The notes under the pieces are model-generated. The model saw nothing but the letters and a program-made list of their open reading frames with translations, was not told the origin of the DNA and made no database searches. The position numbers and the translations under genes are program-made. 64,000 nucleotides of DNA from Opeltia flavorubescens. Lineage: Eukaryota > Ascomycota > Lecanoromycetes > Teloschistales > Teloschistaceae. Shown here in pieces: positions 50,801 to 61,622 of the stretch. Position 1 is the first letter of the stretch. Each line of letters starts with the position of its first letter. Where the stretch lies: assembly GCA_000442125.1 (NCBI GenBank), contig KE546974.1, forward strand, positions 186,001 through 250,000, written 5' to 3'.

Positions 50801-53754
50801 CGTTCTTGATCCGTTTTGCATCCTCGATTGATGCAAGAGCATTCGTCCGGGCATCGTTCAGAAGCTGTAAGGAGGTCACTCTTTGCGAGGGAGTCAACAT
50901 CTTCTTCAAACGCTCAAAGTCGGCTCCCACAACAGCATCAGCATTGGCAATGGAGAAGGCAGAAGGACCTGCTTCGGCTTCGCCTTGAACAACAATCGCC
51001 AGTGTTGGTATCTTGGCTTGTGGGACATGAGCCTGATCCCGGAAAGCGTTGAGAAGAGAATGGCATTGTGCTCGCGCAATCCGGAGACATGGGACGATAT
51101 CGCTGTAGCTAGTCGGTCTTTCATCTTCAAGCACAGCTCGTAGAAGAACGCAGATCTTGTCGGAAATTTCGGCATGTAGGGAAACATCCTGGCTCGGTGA
51201 ATGCGCATATTCCTCAGTGATCAGGCCAGCGGCCATCTGTGTTGTCGAGTATGGCGAATGAAGACGTCTTGTGAGCTCACCAATGATCCGCTCGGTTGTT
51301 TGCATCGGGCAAAGGCTCAAAGCTTTACCGAAGGCTTTCGCGGCAAAAATCCTGGATCGAACTAAAGTGTCCACACCCACGAGGTCGGTGTCACCTTGAA
51401 TCATATGTCCATCCACATTATGAGCGGTTGGTGCTGGCTCTTCCTTCTTTTCGGAACGTCTGCGGCGCTTGGCAGCAGGTTCCCCTCCATTACCAGGTGA
51501 TGATCGACTTATTTGAGCCATCGACGGTGCGAACATCTGACCAGAAGGTCTCATGAGAAGGCTTGTGTCCATCGGAATCGGGTTTCGAGAAGTTCCAATC
51601 GGATGAAGGGTCATGTCGAGGGTATCGCTCCAATGAGGTGTGAATTCTGACCAGAACCTGTCGGGACTTTCACCCTGTAAAGTTTCCAACAATGAATACC
51701 ATACATCAAGAGAGAGACTCAAAGTCGGCTCATTCCTCTCAACCAGGAGATTCTGAAAGATAAGTCTCAAAATTCTCCCATTAATCCAGCCCTTGGTCTC
51801 GTCCCCGCCGATGTTCAAGAAGGTCTGGAGAGCGCGGAGTACGGCTGATCTCACGCTGGTGATAGTATGGCGCAAAAATGGATATAGTCTGGGTACTAAG
51901 TGCGTAAACGAATGATGATGATCTTTGGCTGCATTGGATTTCATGGCGATCAAAACCTCGGGAAAGCTGCAAAGCTTGGCCAGAAGATCCATGACAGAGC
52001 CGGTACTAGCACTCAAATCGTCCCGTAGATCTGATAGGCAATCCCAGACAATATTGATTAGTCCATCAAGGGCTGTGGGTCGGAGAGCAACAAATTCCTT
52101 CGCAATCGGCGTCAAGGTCGACGCACTGACAGCTCGTACATCATCGTCGGAGTCGCTGAGGCCTTTCATAACAGCCTCAACGACTCCATCCATCAGGCCA
52201 TTATCATTGACAAGGAGGTCATTTCGCACAGCAACAAGATAACGAAGCCCTATCATGCCTCCGTGGCACACTTCCCATATCTGCACAGGTAAGTGAAGAT
52301 CGTTCTGCATCACCATACGAAACAGTACTCGATAGACTAAGGTGACGGTGCGAGGGGACAAGTGGACGAGTAGTGCTCCAAGTGTCTGACCAATAGTTTC
52401 TCGGATCGGTGCAACGACATTGTCGGAAATGTAATCGCCGAATCTGTCAAGCATGAAAACGCAGCAAAGACGACAAGCAAGATCGTTCAGCCACCGGTCA
52501 TTCAGCCGGTCGTTCTGCGCTTGAGTATTACCTTTAGCGCGACCTGCGCCTCCGCCGTGTACACGAATGACATCACGCAACCCCATAGCGGCTCCGTGGC
52601 GGATTTCCCAGTTATGATCAAAGAGATCGACCGTGAGGAATTCACAGAGACGCTCGAAAGGCCACTCAAGCCCTTCCTCTTCTGCTTTGGTATGGATGAG
52701 AGAATTTTCTGGGAGAAGTGAACCTTTGAAGTCTGAAACTATTCTTGCATCTTCGTCGATCTCCCCGCGATCAAGGGAGAGGTAGTCACCTTTACCATTC
52801 AGGTCTGGCTCCTGTTTAATCTCTTGTTTCAACGCGAATGGTTCGGCTGCTGGGAGGCCATTTGGACTGTCCACGCTCGGCCTGCGGATAGACAAATCGA
52901 CGACTCGGACCTTGTTCGCCTGATTTTTGGCGTTGAGTTTATTCTTCCGCTTTAGTTGATTCAATTGGCGTTTACTCAATGCGCCTTCATCAGTTGGTGT
53001 TTGCGAGAATGAGCCATGACGTGAAGCTGCGGTGAAGGGAGATGGTGATTGCGTTGTATCTTGGGTGTATAAAGAAGACATGGACGTGTTAACTTTGGGT
53101 AGACCCGGTGCGACAGTACCATTCGGTGACTTCCAAGCGGAGGAATCCTGGGTAGGCAGATCATCTTCAAGATACTCCCCTTCGAGACCTAGACGAGCGT
53201 TCAAGGTTCTTTTCTGATGAGCCAGGCGGTCGCCAGGCTCCAACGCTCCCAAGGAATAGTCATGATCTCTCCCGGCGCTACCTAGTAACTTCTTCCCGTG
53301 GGCTAGAATGGCAGCAATGTCAAGCGTTTCCAATGCAAGCAACCCCTCCGTAGAAGCGGTCGAGTCGGTATCCTCCCCATTCTCATATTTCGAAATTGAT
53401 TCTTGCGGATTAGGATTGAATTTGGCAGCATTTTCAACAACACAGCCAATGGCCTTGGCAGCAGCAATGCGAGTATCCCAGGATTTGGATCTCAAGAAAG
53501 GGATAACACGGGTGAGCAGATTGAATAACTCATCGGGATGCTGTTTCTGAACATCTCCAAGCTGTTGTGCGGCAGTATTCCGGATGAGTTGGGTGCTCCC
53601 TGTTTCAAGGAGTCTATGCACTACGGTCAATACTCAACTCGACGCTGATTGGACGGTGAGATTTGCTTACGTGACCAGCCGATCAAGCCTTTCGACATGT
53701 TAGCATCTGACTGCATTCTATGCGCCAAAGGAGTATTCGTTACCTCGAAGTCAT
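47856..53754 (-). CDS. MOT1: Mot1/BTAF1, TBP-associated SNF2-family ATPase
   Basis: The proposed CDS is complement(47856..48156, 48229..53613, 53671..53688, 53744..53754), 1,904 residues. Mot1 strips TATA-binding protein from DNA using ATP. N-terminal HEAT repeats run through the first 1,200 or so residues. The SNF2 ATPase follows, with DDMGLGKT (Walker A) near residue 1340, DEGH near 1447, helicase-C motif YLRLDGG near 1715 and QAMDRAHRIGQ near 1777. The 5' end is unusual: an 11-nt exon (ATGACTTCGAG) and an 18-nt exon, separated by 55- and 57-bp introns, yield MTSRLDRLVTLLETGSTQ, the conserved Mot1 start. The alternative in-frame beginning at 53630 lacks it. The 72-bp 3' intron has a GTACGT donor; removing it restores LEEKILNLQRFKIDVAS. 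The gene is divergent from the Ark1/Prk1 kinase. Confidence 0.92.
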
Positions 53755-54949
53755 CCTTCACCCAGTTGATCGGATACCTAGCAGAGCTTTACTGCAAACA
53801 TTGTTCATTGGCTTATCGTCGAAATTTAGTGTTTCAGGTCCTCGAATTGGTGGTTCCCATTCTTGTATTTGGATGACAGTGTGTTCGCAACGGTGGTTTT
53901 CATTCACAGCGATATATGACAAGCATATTATATTCGAGCGACTGTCGGGATGCCTTTAATGAGGGAAGTAGATGCTTGGTGATGATAGGGCTGATTGGCA
54001 TATCGCAGTCTTCCCAACTGGGGGGTCGCTGTTCCTTTAATACACACCAAGCACGTCGCTTAGCTGCCCCTTTGCAGACAAGCTTGGCAAAGCGGGACAC
54101 AAGCTTTTCATTACCTTTGACCAATCAACATGCAGTATAACGGGGCTTTGATTATTGCAGACGCGTATCAATCCTGCTTTCAATCACACACAAGGCTTGT
54201 GAAAGCTCACATTGCAGCAATGTATGGAATGCATCGTTTAGCTCCACCTGGACAAAGATCGAAGATATACTGTTAGGACACTAAGATGTGAATCCTTTTA
54301 CAGTGAGACACGCTTCCAAGATTTTCATAGCCATAAGGTACTGATCCCTAATTACCTTACAAATAAAGAGCAACCACCGATGCAGCTTGTGTGTTGTCGC
54401 AAATGCATGAATTGCGCCTGGACAGGGACGGGATGATACTTGATAATAGAGCAGGAGATTATCAGTCTGTGGACGCTCGGCGCGCATCGTGCTACGGACA
54501 ATCGCACTCATGTGCAGTCATTTGAATACGAGTGCAGGTCAGTGTTTACCGCCAACAAATCATGTACAGACGGAAAACAGCAGTCCAGAGCAACTCGAGG
54601 GTGTTGAAACCCTAACGTCTACCAAATCATGAATGTGACTCTACAAATATGGCCAGAGAGTCATAGCAGTAAACCACGCGGTAGGTAATGACACCAGTGA
54701 GGCTTAGAAGCATCCATACATAAGTAGTCGATAAGCCGCATGCACGGCTCACATCAACGGTAACCAATCAGAAGACAACTCGAAGCTGGCGCCTGTCGAA
54801 GAAGTGTCTGTCCGACTGACTTCATACTCGGCTTTAATTTTTGGGCAGTTGCCTTCGAGCATAGGCAGCGTTCCAGTCATATGTTGCCTCCAGCAATGAC
54901 CCGGTAACCTTTTTAGCGCTGCTCGCAGTGCCCACGATAAACACTGGTC
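53755..54949. promoter_or_regulatory. Divergent promoter region, MOT1 and Ark1/Prk1-type kinase
   Basis: About 1.2 kb between divergent start codons with no supported gene. A CCAAT box (54764-54768, TAACCAATCAG context) lies about 180 bp before the kinase ATG and could bind the HAP/NF-Y complex. No TATA box stands out near either start. Confidence 0.45.
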
Positions 54950-57900
54950 ATGGCATCCACCTTCAATTCCCCGTTCACCGTACCACCTCGACAGGCCGCC
55001 TTCAATGCCCCTGTTCCAGCAACCGGTCCCATTGTGCCAGCAGGAACGTTTGCTCCAGGAACTAAGGTGCAGGTCGGAGGTCATCGGGTGGTCATTGTAC
55101 GATATCTTTCCGAAGGCGGATTCGCACATGTTTACCTCGTACGCCTTCCGAAGCCCATCAACGGCGACGATGGTGCTGTGCTCAAAAGAGTCGCTGTTCC
55201 CGATAAGGAGGCTTTGTCCAACATGCGGAACGAGGTGGAAACGATGAAGAAGCTGAGGAACCAGCGTTACATTGTCAACTACATCGATTCGCATGCCTCG
55301 CAACTCAAAGGAGAAGGCTACGAGGTCTTCCTACTGATGGAATATTGTAATGGTGGAGGATTGATCGACTTCATGAACACTCGCCTGCAGAACCGTCTGA
55401 CCGAACCTGAAATTCTCAAAATCTTCTCAGATACAGCTATGGGTGTGGCATCTATGCATTATCTCAAGCCGCCTCTCCTGCATCGCGACCTCAAGGTTGA
55501 GAACATCCTCATCACTTCGTCCGGTACCTCTAGCCGATACAAGCTTTGCGACTTTGGCTCAGCTGCTCCACCATGTCCGGCAGCAACAAGTGCCGCTCAA
55601 GGAAGATTGATTGAAGACGACATACAAAAGCATACCACCTTACAATACCGTAGTCCTGAAATGATCGATGTCTACCGCAAGCAGCCAATTGATGAGAAGA
55701 GCGATATTTGGGCATTGGGAGTTTTGCTGTACAAACTTTGCTACTACAAGACGCCTTTCGAAGATCAGGGCCAAATGGCTATACTCAATGCTAGCTTCAA
55801 ATTCCCGGCTTATCCTGCCTTCTCCGACAATATCAAAAAGTTAATCGCTGGCATGCTACGTGAAATGCCCCAAGCTCGGCCGAACATATACCAGGTCATT
55901 CGAGAAATCAGTCTTCTGCGTGGGACCGACATTCCCATCAAAGATATATATGCTAGCCGAACTCAGTCGGAAGCTCGGCGAAGTCAACGCCTTCCACCAG
56001 CAGAACCACGAGCAGCGACGCCACCAGCAATCGTAGCTTCAAAGTCACACTCAGTAGAAGAGAAGCTCGCCGTCCCAGACATTGTGCCGATGCGACGGGG
56101 CAGACCTACTAAGGCCTCACCGGACCAGCGTGCGCCGAAACCCAGTCCTTCACCCTTAAGGATTATCAACGGGGATCCGTTTAGTGCTCTTGATTCAGCA
56201 CCAACTGCAGAAACGAGCCAAGCTTTGGATGAGATAGCTAGCAAATACCCATCCCTCGATGAGTTTTCTCTGCTTCATGAATCTGGTGATAAGTTTGCTT
56301 TCGACAAGAAACCGACAGTACCACCTCAACCCTCAAAAGACATCAGCCAGCGGGTTACGAATGCATTAGCAGACGAAGCTTTCGCCCGACCAGTGCAACC
56401 AAGTCGCGTAATTGTGGAATCACGGCCTGAGGATATGACAAACGCCTCGAAGACCCCTAAGGAGAGTCAAGCAAGAGTAGGGGATACAGTTATGTCCTCA
56501 AGCGCCTCTGAATATCCCTTACCGCCCCGGGAACTACCTTCGCGCTCTACAATGGTTTCAACGGGAACAATGACCTCGCCAAACCAAGAGCTGCCCTTGA
56601 ATTTGCCGTCTTCCAATCGGCAATCCATGCTCCGCTTTCCCCCTACCCAGAACAGGTCTTCAAGTCAACCGAGGGCATCTGACGCCGCACTTGAAGCAGC
56701 TGCTCTGCTGAGACCTGATCAGATAGGAAAAAGGCGGCCTGGACTCTTGGATCATCGGTCTAAGTCCCAGGTTGGAACTTTTGGAAGTATGCAACAAGCA
56801 GGTCCCCCTAGATCTCCGCTTGAAAAACAAGACCCTATGGCTACAGACTTGAATAGGTCACGATCGGCTACCTCCAGAATTCGACCGTCAAGCTTGCAGA
56901 TAGAGCCAAAACGACGCTCATTGCGAAGCCGCGCTCACTCCAAAGAAACTCTCGAAAGCGAAGGAGCTCAAAGCTTGCTCAGTGCAGGGCATTTATCAAC
57001 GGCGGTCACCGGTGGCTCCAATGATGAGCAAGAAGCAACAAAAATCAGCTCCAACGTGGAGTTCCTCAAGGCGATGGAGGAAGAAGACCCGTCGAAAAGG
57101 AAGGAGAAACGTCTCAGCAGTGGATCGAAACATATCAAGCGAGCAAGTATGCCGTCAATCTCCCTAAGTGGGACCCGAAACCTTCTCGCTGGTAGATTTG
57201 GTGAAGCGTTTCGCCGCTTCGAAGCTAACACTACCGACCCTGATCCTCTATTGCCGGCGCTGTCGCCTGATATGGACGGTCCCAACCTAACACCAATCGC
57301 AGGTTCTGAGGCCACGGAGAGTAGAAGCGATGATGGCCACCCATACGAAGAGATTGAGTCGATGCCACCAGAGGTGCGACGGGAGCTCGAACGGCAGCGT
57401 TTATCGCAGGAAGAGAAACGAGTGGCCGACGCAGGTGCAGCGTACCGTCAGAGGCTTGCCGAAGGTGGAGAGGGTCAGATCAATCCACGAGCCGCTTCGA
57501 TCCAGAGTAAAGTCAAAACTCTTCTTGATGAAAGTGGGAGAGGCTCTCCGTCACCAACAAAGAAGCCTGAAGGTTATGGAAGGTTCACAGACCCATCAAG
57601 CCCACAGCTGTCTCGCCGTGTCCCCAGTCCCTCGCCATTGAATACTCGGTCGTTGCTACGTAAAGATTCCCCCTCCTTCCGAGTCCCTCCCCGTACAGAC
57701 TCAATCCCAGCCAACCACTCACTATCTTCCCGTCCGCCCGCTCCTGATCGTTCCTTACCACGACCATCCCCAGCTTCTTCATCAAATCCATCGGCAACAG
57801 CACGCCCATCAATATCTTCCGTCACCGCTTCCGCTCCTCCAACGCCTCGCCCTTCCGCCCCTCCAAAACCTCAATCCCTCCGCACAGGCATCCAATCCTC

Positions 57901-58336
57901 CGCCGCCCCTACGTCTATCAAACCATCCCCACTCAGCTCAAGATCCCTTCCCCACCATCATCATCCGCCACCCCGACTACAAGCATCACAAAGCCAACCC
58001 GATCAACCACCACCGAATATCTCTCGACCCCAACCGCAACCTCACAAACGATCCTCGAACCCCTATCGTCTTCCTAACGACTCCGCACCTGTTGTACCTA
58101 ACAACAACGACTCTTCAGGTCCGGGCAACCTTGACGGTGGTCCTACGAAGGAAGAAGAGGAAGAAGGAGATTGGGAATCTAATTTCAGTAGGAAGTATCC
58201 GACGTTGGCCGGGTTGGAGATGGTGGAGACGGAGATTAATGGTAAGGGTGCTGCTGCTGCTACTGCTGGTGGTTCTTTGACGGGTGCGCAGCCCGCGGCG
58301 GGGGTGGTGGGGGGGACGAGGGTGAGGGATGTATAG
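54950..58336 (+). CDS. ark1: Ark1/Prk1-family serine/threonine kinase (actin and endocytosis regulator)
   Basis: A single open frame of 1,128 residues without an obvious intron. The N-terminal kinase domain covers about 45-330: a divergent glycine loop (LSEGGFAHVY, 53-62), catalytic lysine K79 in VLKRV, EYCNGGGLIDFMN in the hinge and D helix, HRDLKVEN (178-185; D180, K182, N185), DFG at 201-203 and the activation segment TTLQYRSPEM. This pattern is typical of Numb-associated kinases (Ark1, Prk1, AAK1, GAK), which phosphorylate endocytic coat proteins at cortical actin patches. The remaining 800 residues are disordered, S/P/R-rich and contain many PxxP runs, as in Ark/Prk tails that bind SH3 proteins. 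A TLAGLEMVE-like segment near the C-terminus is also ordered-looking. Which paralogue name applies is uncertain. Confidence 0.88.
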   Translation: MASTFNSPFTVPPRQAAFNAPVPATGPIVPAGTFAPGTKVQVGGHRVVIVRYLSEGGFAHVYLVRLPKPINGDDGAVLKRVAVPDKEALSNMRNEVETMKKLRNQRYIVNYIDSHASQLKGEGYEVFLLMEYCNGGGLIDFMNTRLQNRLTEPEILKIFSDTAMGVASMHYLKPPLLHRDLKVENILITSSGTSSRYKLCDFGSAAPPCPAATSAAQGRLIEDDIQKHTTLQYRSPEMIDVYRKQPIDEKSDIWALGVLLYKLCYYKTPFEDQGQMAILNASFKFPAYPAFSDNIKKLIAGMLREMPQARPNIYQVIREISLLRGTDIPIKDIYASRTQSEARRSQRLPPAEPRAATPPAIVASKSHSVEEKLAVPDIVPMRRGRPTKASPDQRAPKPSPSPLRIINGDPFSALDSAPTAETSQALDEIASKYPSLDEFSLLHESGDKFAFDKKPTVPPQPSKDISQRVTNALADEAFARPVQPSRVIVESRPEDMTNASKTPKESQARVGDTVMSSSASEYPLPPRELPSRSTMVSTGTMTSPNQELPLNLPSSNRQSMLRFPPTQNRSSSQPRASDAALEAAALLRPDQIGKRRPGLLDHRSKSQVGTFGSMQQAGPPRSPLEKQDPMATDLNRSRSATSRIRPSSLQIEPKRRSLRSRAHSKETLESEGAQSLLSAGHLSTAVTGGSNDEQEATKISSNVEFLKAMEEEDPSKRKEKRLSSGSKHIKRASMPSISLSGTRNLLAGRFGEAFRRFEANTTDPDPLLPALSPDMDGPNLTPIAGSEATESRSDDGHPYEEIESMPPEVRRELERQRLSQEEKRVADAGAAYRQRLAEGGEGQINPRAASIQSKVKTLLDESGRGSPSPTKKPEGYGRFTDPSSPQLSRRVPSPSPLNTRSLLRKDSPSFRVPPRTDSIPANHSLSSRPPAPDRSLPRPSPASSSNPSATARPSISSVTASAPPTPRPSAPPKPQSLRTGIQSSAAPTSIKPSPLSSRSLPHHHHPPPRLQASQSQPDQPPPNISRPQPQPHKRSSNPYRLPNDSAPVVPNNNDSSGPGNLDGGPTKEEEEEGDWESNFSRKYPTLAGLEMVETEINGKGAAAATAGGSLTGAQPAAGVVGGTRVRDV

Positions 58337-59060
58337 GTGTTGTATGCGGTGCGGGTGGAGAATTATAATGCAACGGCTGCGTCGTTGACAGGTCCGTTGC
58401 CGCTACTGGTGGCGTGGTCGAGGGCGAGGGCGGGTTTGAGGTTTGTGCTGTGGTAGGGAGGGGTGAATGTAGCGATTTCGGGATGGGATGGCGCTTAAAG
58501 ATATAAAGATCAAATCATCGTGGTGAATGAGAATTATGCAAGAGATATGTTTGAAAGATCACTTTGCTTAACTTGATCCCCATTCCCACACCGCTAAAAG
58601 CATTCATACGGATACTGTAGACTGTTTCTATCTTAAAGAATCCGATAATCACATCATTGTCTGAATGACCTGCATTCATTCGTCTTTTTCGCTTTCTTTT
58701 GAAGATATGGACGCCATTGGATTGCAATGTACAGAGATGCTGAAGAGAAAAGTAAAAATCATAGAAAAATACAAAGAAAGAGACAGGGAAGAAACAGACA
58801 TCTTGGTTTTCTCTTCGCTTTCGCCCTTTTGACATCTGTTTGCCTGCTTTCGTCCATTGATCCAAGCGTCCATTTCATTCACATCAAATCCCTATCACGC
58901 AGACTCCGTCATCGCCCCCTGAAAACTCAAATTTTCCGCCATGTTCCATATCCATTCATCATACATCATCATCCAAGTCCATCATGAATCCAATCCTCCC
59001 CTCCCCCTCCCCCTTTCCACCCCTCTCAAAGCCAAGATCAATGCAAACTTGCCTGCCAAC
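58337..59060. other. Convergent intergenic region
   Basis: About 720 bp between the kinase stop and the stop of the minus-strand gene. Only untranslated sequence is expected. Small open frames on both strands show no family features. Confidence 0.5.
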
Positions 59061-60992
59061 CTACCGCTCCTTCGGTCTCGAAAGCGCCTGCAATCTGCTA
59101 AAACTCATAACCCCCCTCCCTTTACCCTTGGGCGTATGTCCCTTCCCCATTTGCACGCGCCCCTTAACCGGACTTCCCCCTTCTCCCGCTAATTTGACTT
59201 TCTTACTAGGCGACATCATCCCCTTGACCGGATCCAAGTTTTCTCTCTCCTCATCCTCGTCCTCAACATCCGAGTTCCCATGGTCGTGTTTCCGCTTCTT
59301 GTTGACGATACCATGCGGTATACCCCCCTCAAGCTTATGGTTCTCGAACGCAGTTTCCGCGAGCGGGGTTGGGAAGCCGCTGGGACGGACGGCGCGGATG
59401 GTGGAGGTAGTACTGGTAGAGGGCCTCTTAAGACCGGAAGTAGGCACGCCGAAATTGATAGTTTTGGTGGAGGAGAAGGTGAAGTCTGTCGGGAGGCCTG
59501 CTGGAGCGGGGATGATGGAGTCAGAGGTAGGGATCTTGGAGGTGTTGCGATGAGTGATGTTTGGAGAGTCGAGGGTTTTCATGCTCTCTGAACGGGGGAT
59601 TTTCGAGGGTGTGTGATGGGTATTGTCAGCGACTGGTTTTGTGGAGGGGGAGAAGTTGACGCGTTTTTTTGCTGGTGGTTCTTTGGAAGGTGTGGGGGGA
59701 AGACTGGGTAGGTCTTTGTCAAGAGCGAGAGGTTTCGATGGAAGTGGGAGGTGGGTTCCTGCTGCGACCTCGATAGGGTCTTCTGAGAACTTGGGCTGCG
59801 AACGGTGGAGAATGGATTTTACAGGGCTGAACCGAGCGAGCTTGGACATGTATTTTTTGCTGCCTTCGGTTTGAGGTGTGCCGAGGGTTTTTGTGGAGGC
59901 TGAGCGACTTAGAGAAGGGATCATGGATGTCTTTGAGGCCTTGACACTGGCTGAGCGAGCAAGAGAAGCTTTGGTGGGTGTGGTGATCGCGCTCGGTAAA
60001 GCCACCAAGCGTGTCGTTGATAGCATGTTCTTCTTTTCGTCGTTGGTATCGCGAGAGACTGGGCGTGTTTTGGAGGCATCATCGCTGGAGTTACGCTTGA
60101 CTCTCTTCCCTGATGCTGCAGCCTCAGTCGAGGGTGGAAGTGCTTTGAAAGATTTAGAACGCGGTAGACCGGATTCTGACTTGTCAAGACCAGCTTTAGA
60201 ATTGCTTCGCTTCAACGATGACGAAGTTGTTGGAGCGGTCACGCTGCTCTGAATCTTAGATTTCCATGTCGAAACATGATTGGCAATTGAGTCCATCTTC
60301 TTAAATTGCTGCTTATGCACATCGCTATATCGGCCACCGCGAGGCTTGGCAATCTTGCGGCCAGCAATTGCAGACAGATCTGTGATTTCTTCCCCATTCT
60401 CCACCTGTTTCTCGCGCTCGGCTTGCATCTTGGCCTTGATGCGGGCGGCTTCCTCACGAACACTATCCATGATTTTTTGGGCTTCTTCGCTGAGGTCAGA
60501 TTCTGGACGAGTAAAGCTGAAGTCGAATCCGGGTGACGACATGTGTGCGGGAAGTGATCCACGGGTTTTCGATGGAGTATTTTCCGTCAGTACTGTATTG
60601 ATTTTTGCTGCGGGTGCCGTCAAAGGAGCAGCGTCAACGAGTGCCGCTTCTTTGATAGTACTCTGGTGTACTTTGCTTGGATGCATCTCTTCAAGCCCAG
60701 GATGAACGCGATGAGCAGTAGGAGGAGTGTGGAAGGAACCAGGCATAGCATAGCATTGAGCTATTGATGTGTTTGGTGGTGCGACTGGGGAAGAGATCAA
60801 CTCGTCGATATTATTCAAACGATTGGGTGGAGACTCTTCGCGCTCCAGGACAGATGACAGCTTGTTTAGGGAGTTCTCAATTCGAGACTGCAATGGTCAG
60901 CTCTCGAATTACACGGATGACACGAGTCGTACTGGAGTTACGCCTCGATTTTGAATGCGTGAGGAACGCCGACGAGGTGGTGTCGCTGCCAT
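59061..60992 (-). CDS. Unrecognised basic, S/T-P-rich fungal protein
   Basis: Proposed CDS complement(59061..60887, 60933..60992), 628 residues, starting MAATPPRRRSSRIQNRGVTP and joined in phase 0 across a 45-bp intron (GTACGA donor, GCTGACC branch, TTGCAG acceptor). An in-frame ATG nine bases upstream (61001) would add MRK. I do not recognise the family. Visible features are a helical, charged segment (DLSEEAQKIMDSVREEAARI) near residues 155-200, then the conserved-looking SDVHKQQFKKMDSIANHVS. Many Cdk-type S/T-P-x-K/R sites follow (SPVKS, TPSKIPR, SPSKKVK, SPVKGR), and the C-terminus is very basic. These suggest a nuclear or spindle-associated phosphoprotein regulated through the cell cycle, but that is inference. 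The gene is divergent from EFR3. Confidence 0.7.
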
Positions 60993-61622
60993 TTTCCTCA
61001 TGGTCTCCAAACTCAATACTTCTCAGATTTGGTTGAAGAGCAGTTGCAAAAGTAAATTGCAAAAGCAATGGTTGAACGCGATTATCTCAATTATCAAATA
61101 TTTGTTTACGGAACTTGCGGACATATCAACAGTAATGGCGTAAGCGGGGCGATCGGCTTGGCTTTGATAAGATAAGCTCTATAAGCGAGCCACCTTCTGT
61201 TGCTTCAGACTTTCCAGAAATTCTACGGAATACAGGGTCCTCATGATGTATTGTCGTGGCGCTCGAATCAAGGACCCTCATACTATGTCTAAGCTTTGCG
61301 TAGTCTATACCTGAGTACAGTAGGACAGGCACAAATGATCCTATTCTATAGCAAAGTCACCAGCAGATCTAGTAGGAGCACGGGCCATCTGACACGATCG
61401 CCATGGCATTTAGAGTAGCCTTGAGCTAAGCACAGCTTGACAAACCGAAATCGCGTCTACAATATTTTGCTAGCTGGCCGTATATAGTCACAGATAGATG
61501 TGCTGCATATATTGAAAATACTCTCTCATCCAGTGGTCGTTCTTGCCTCTGCAGAAATGCTGAAAGGATCCTCGAACGCTTCGCTTGCCTAAACTACCAT
61601 ATACTCTCATTCAAACCATCAA
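60993..61622. promoter_or_regulatory. Divergent promoter region, unknown gene and EFR3
   Basis: About 630 bp between two divergent start codons. It must contain both promoters by position; no convincing TATA or CCAAT element was identified and no gene is supported. Confidence 0.4.

Noticed and set aside
53631-53640. MOT1 start at the in-frame codon near 53630
   Set aside because: It gives MTVVHR in place of the conserved N-terminus and treats intron sequence as coding.
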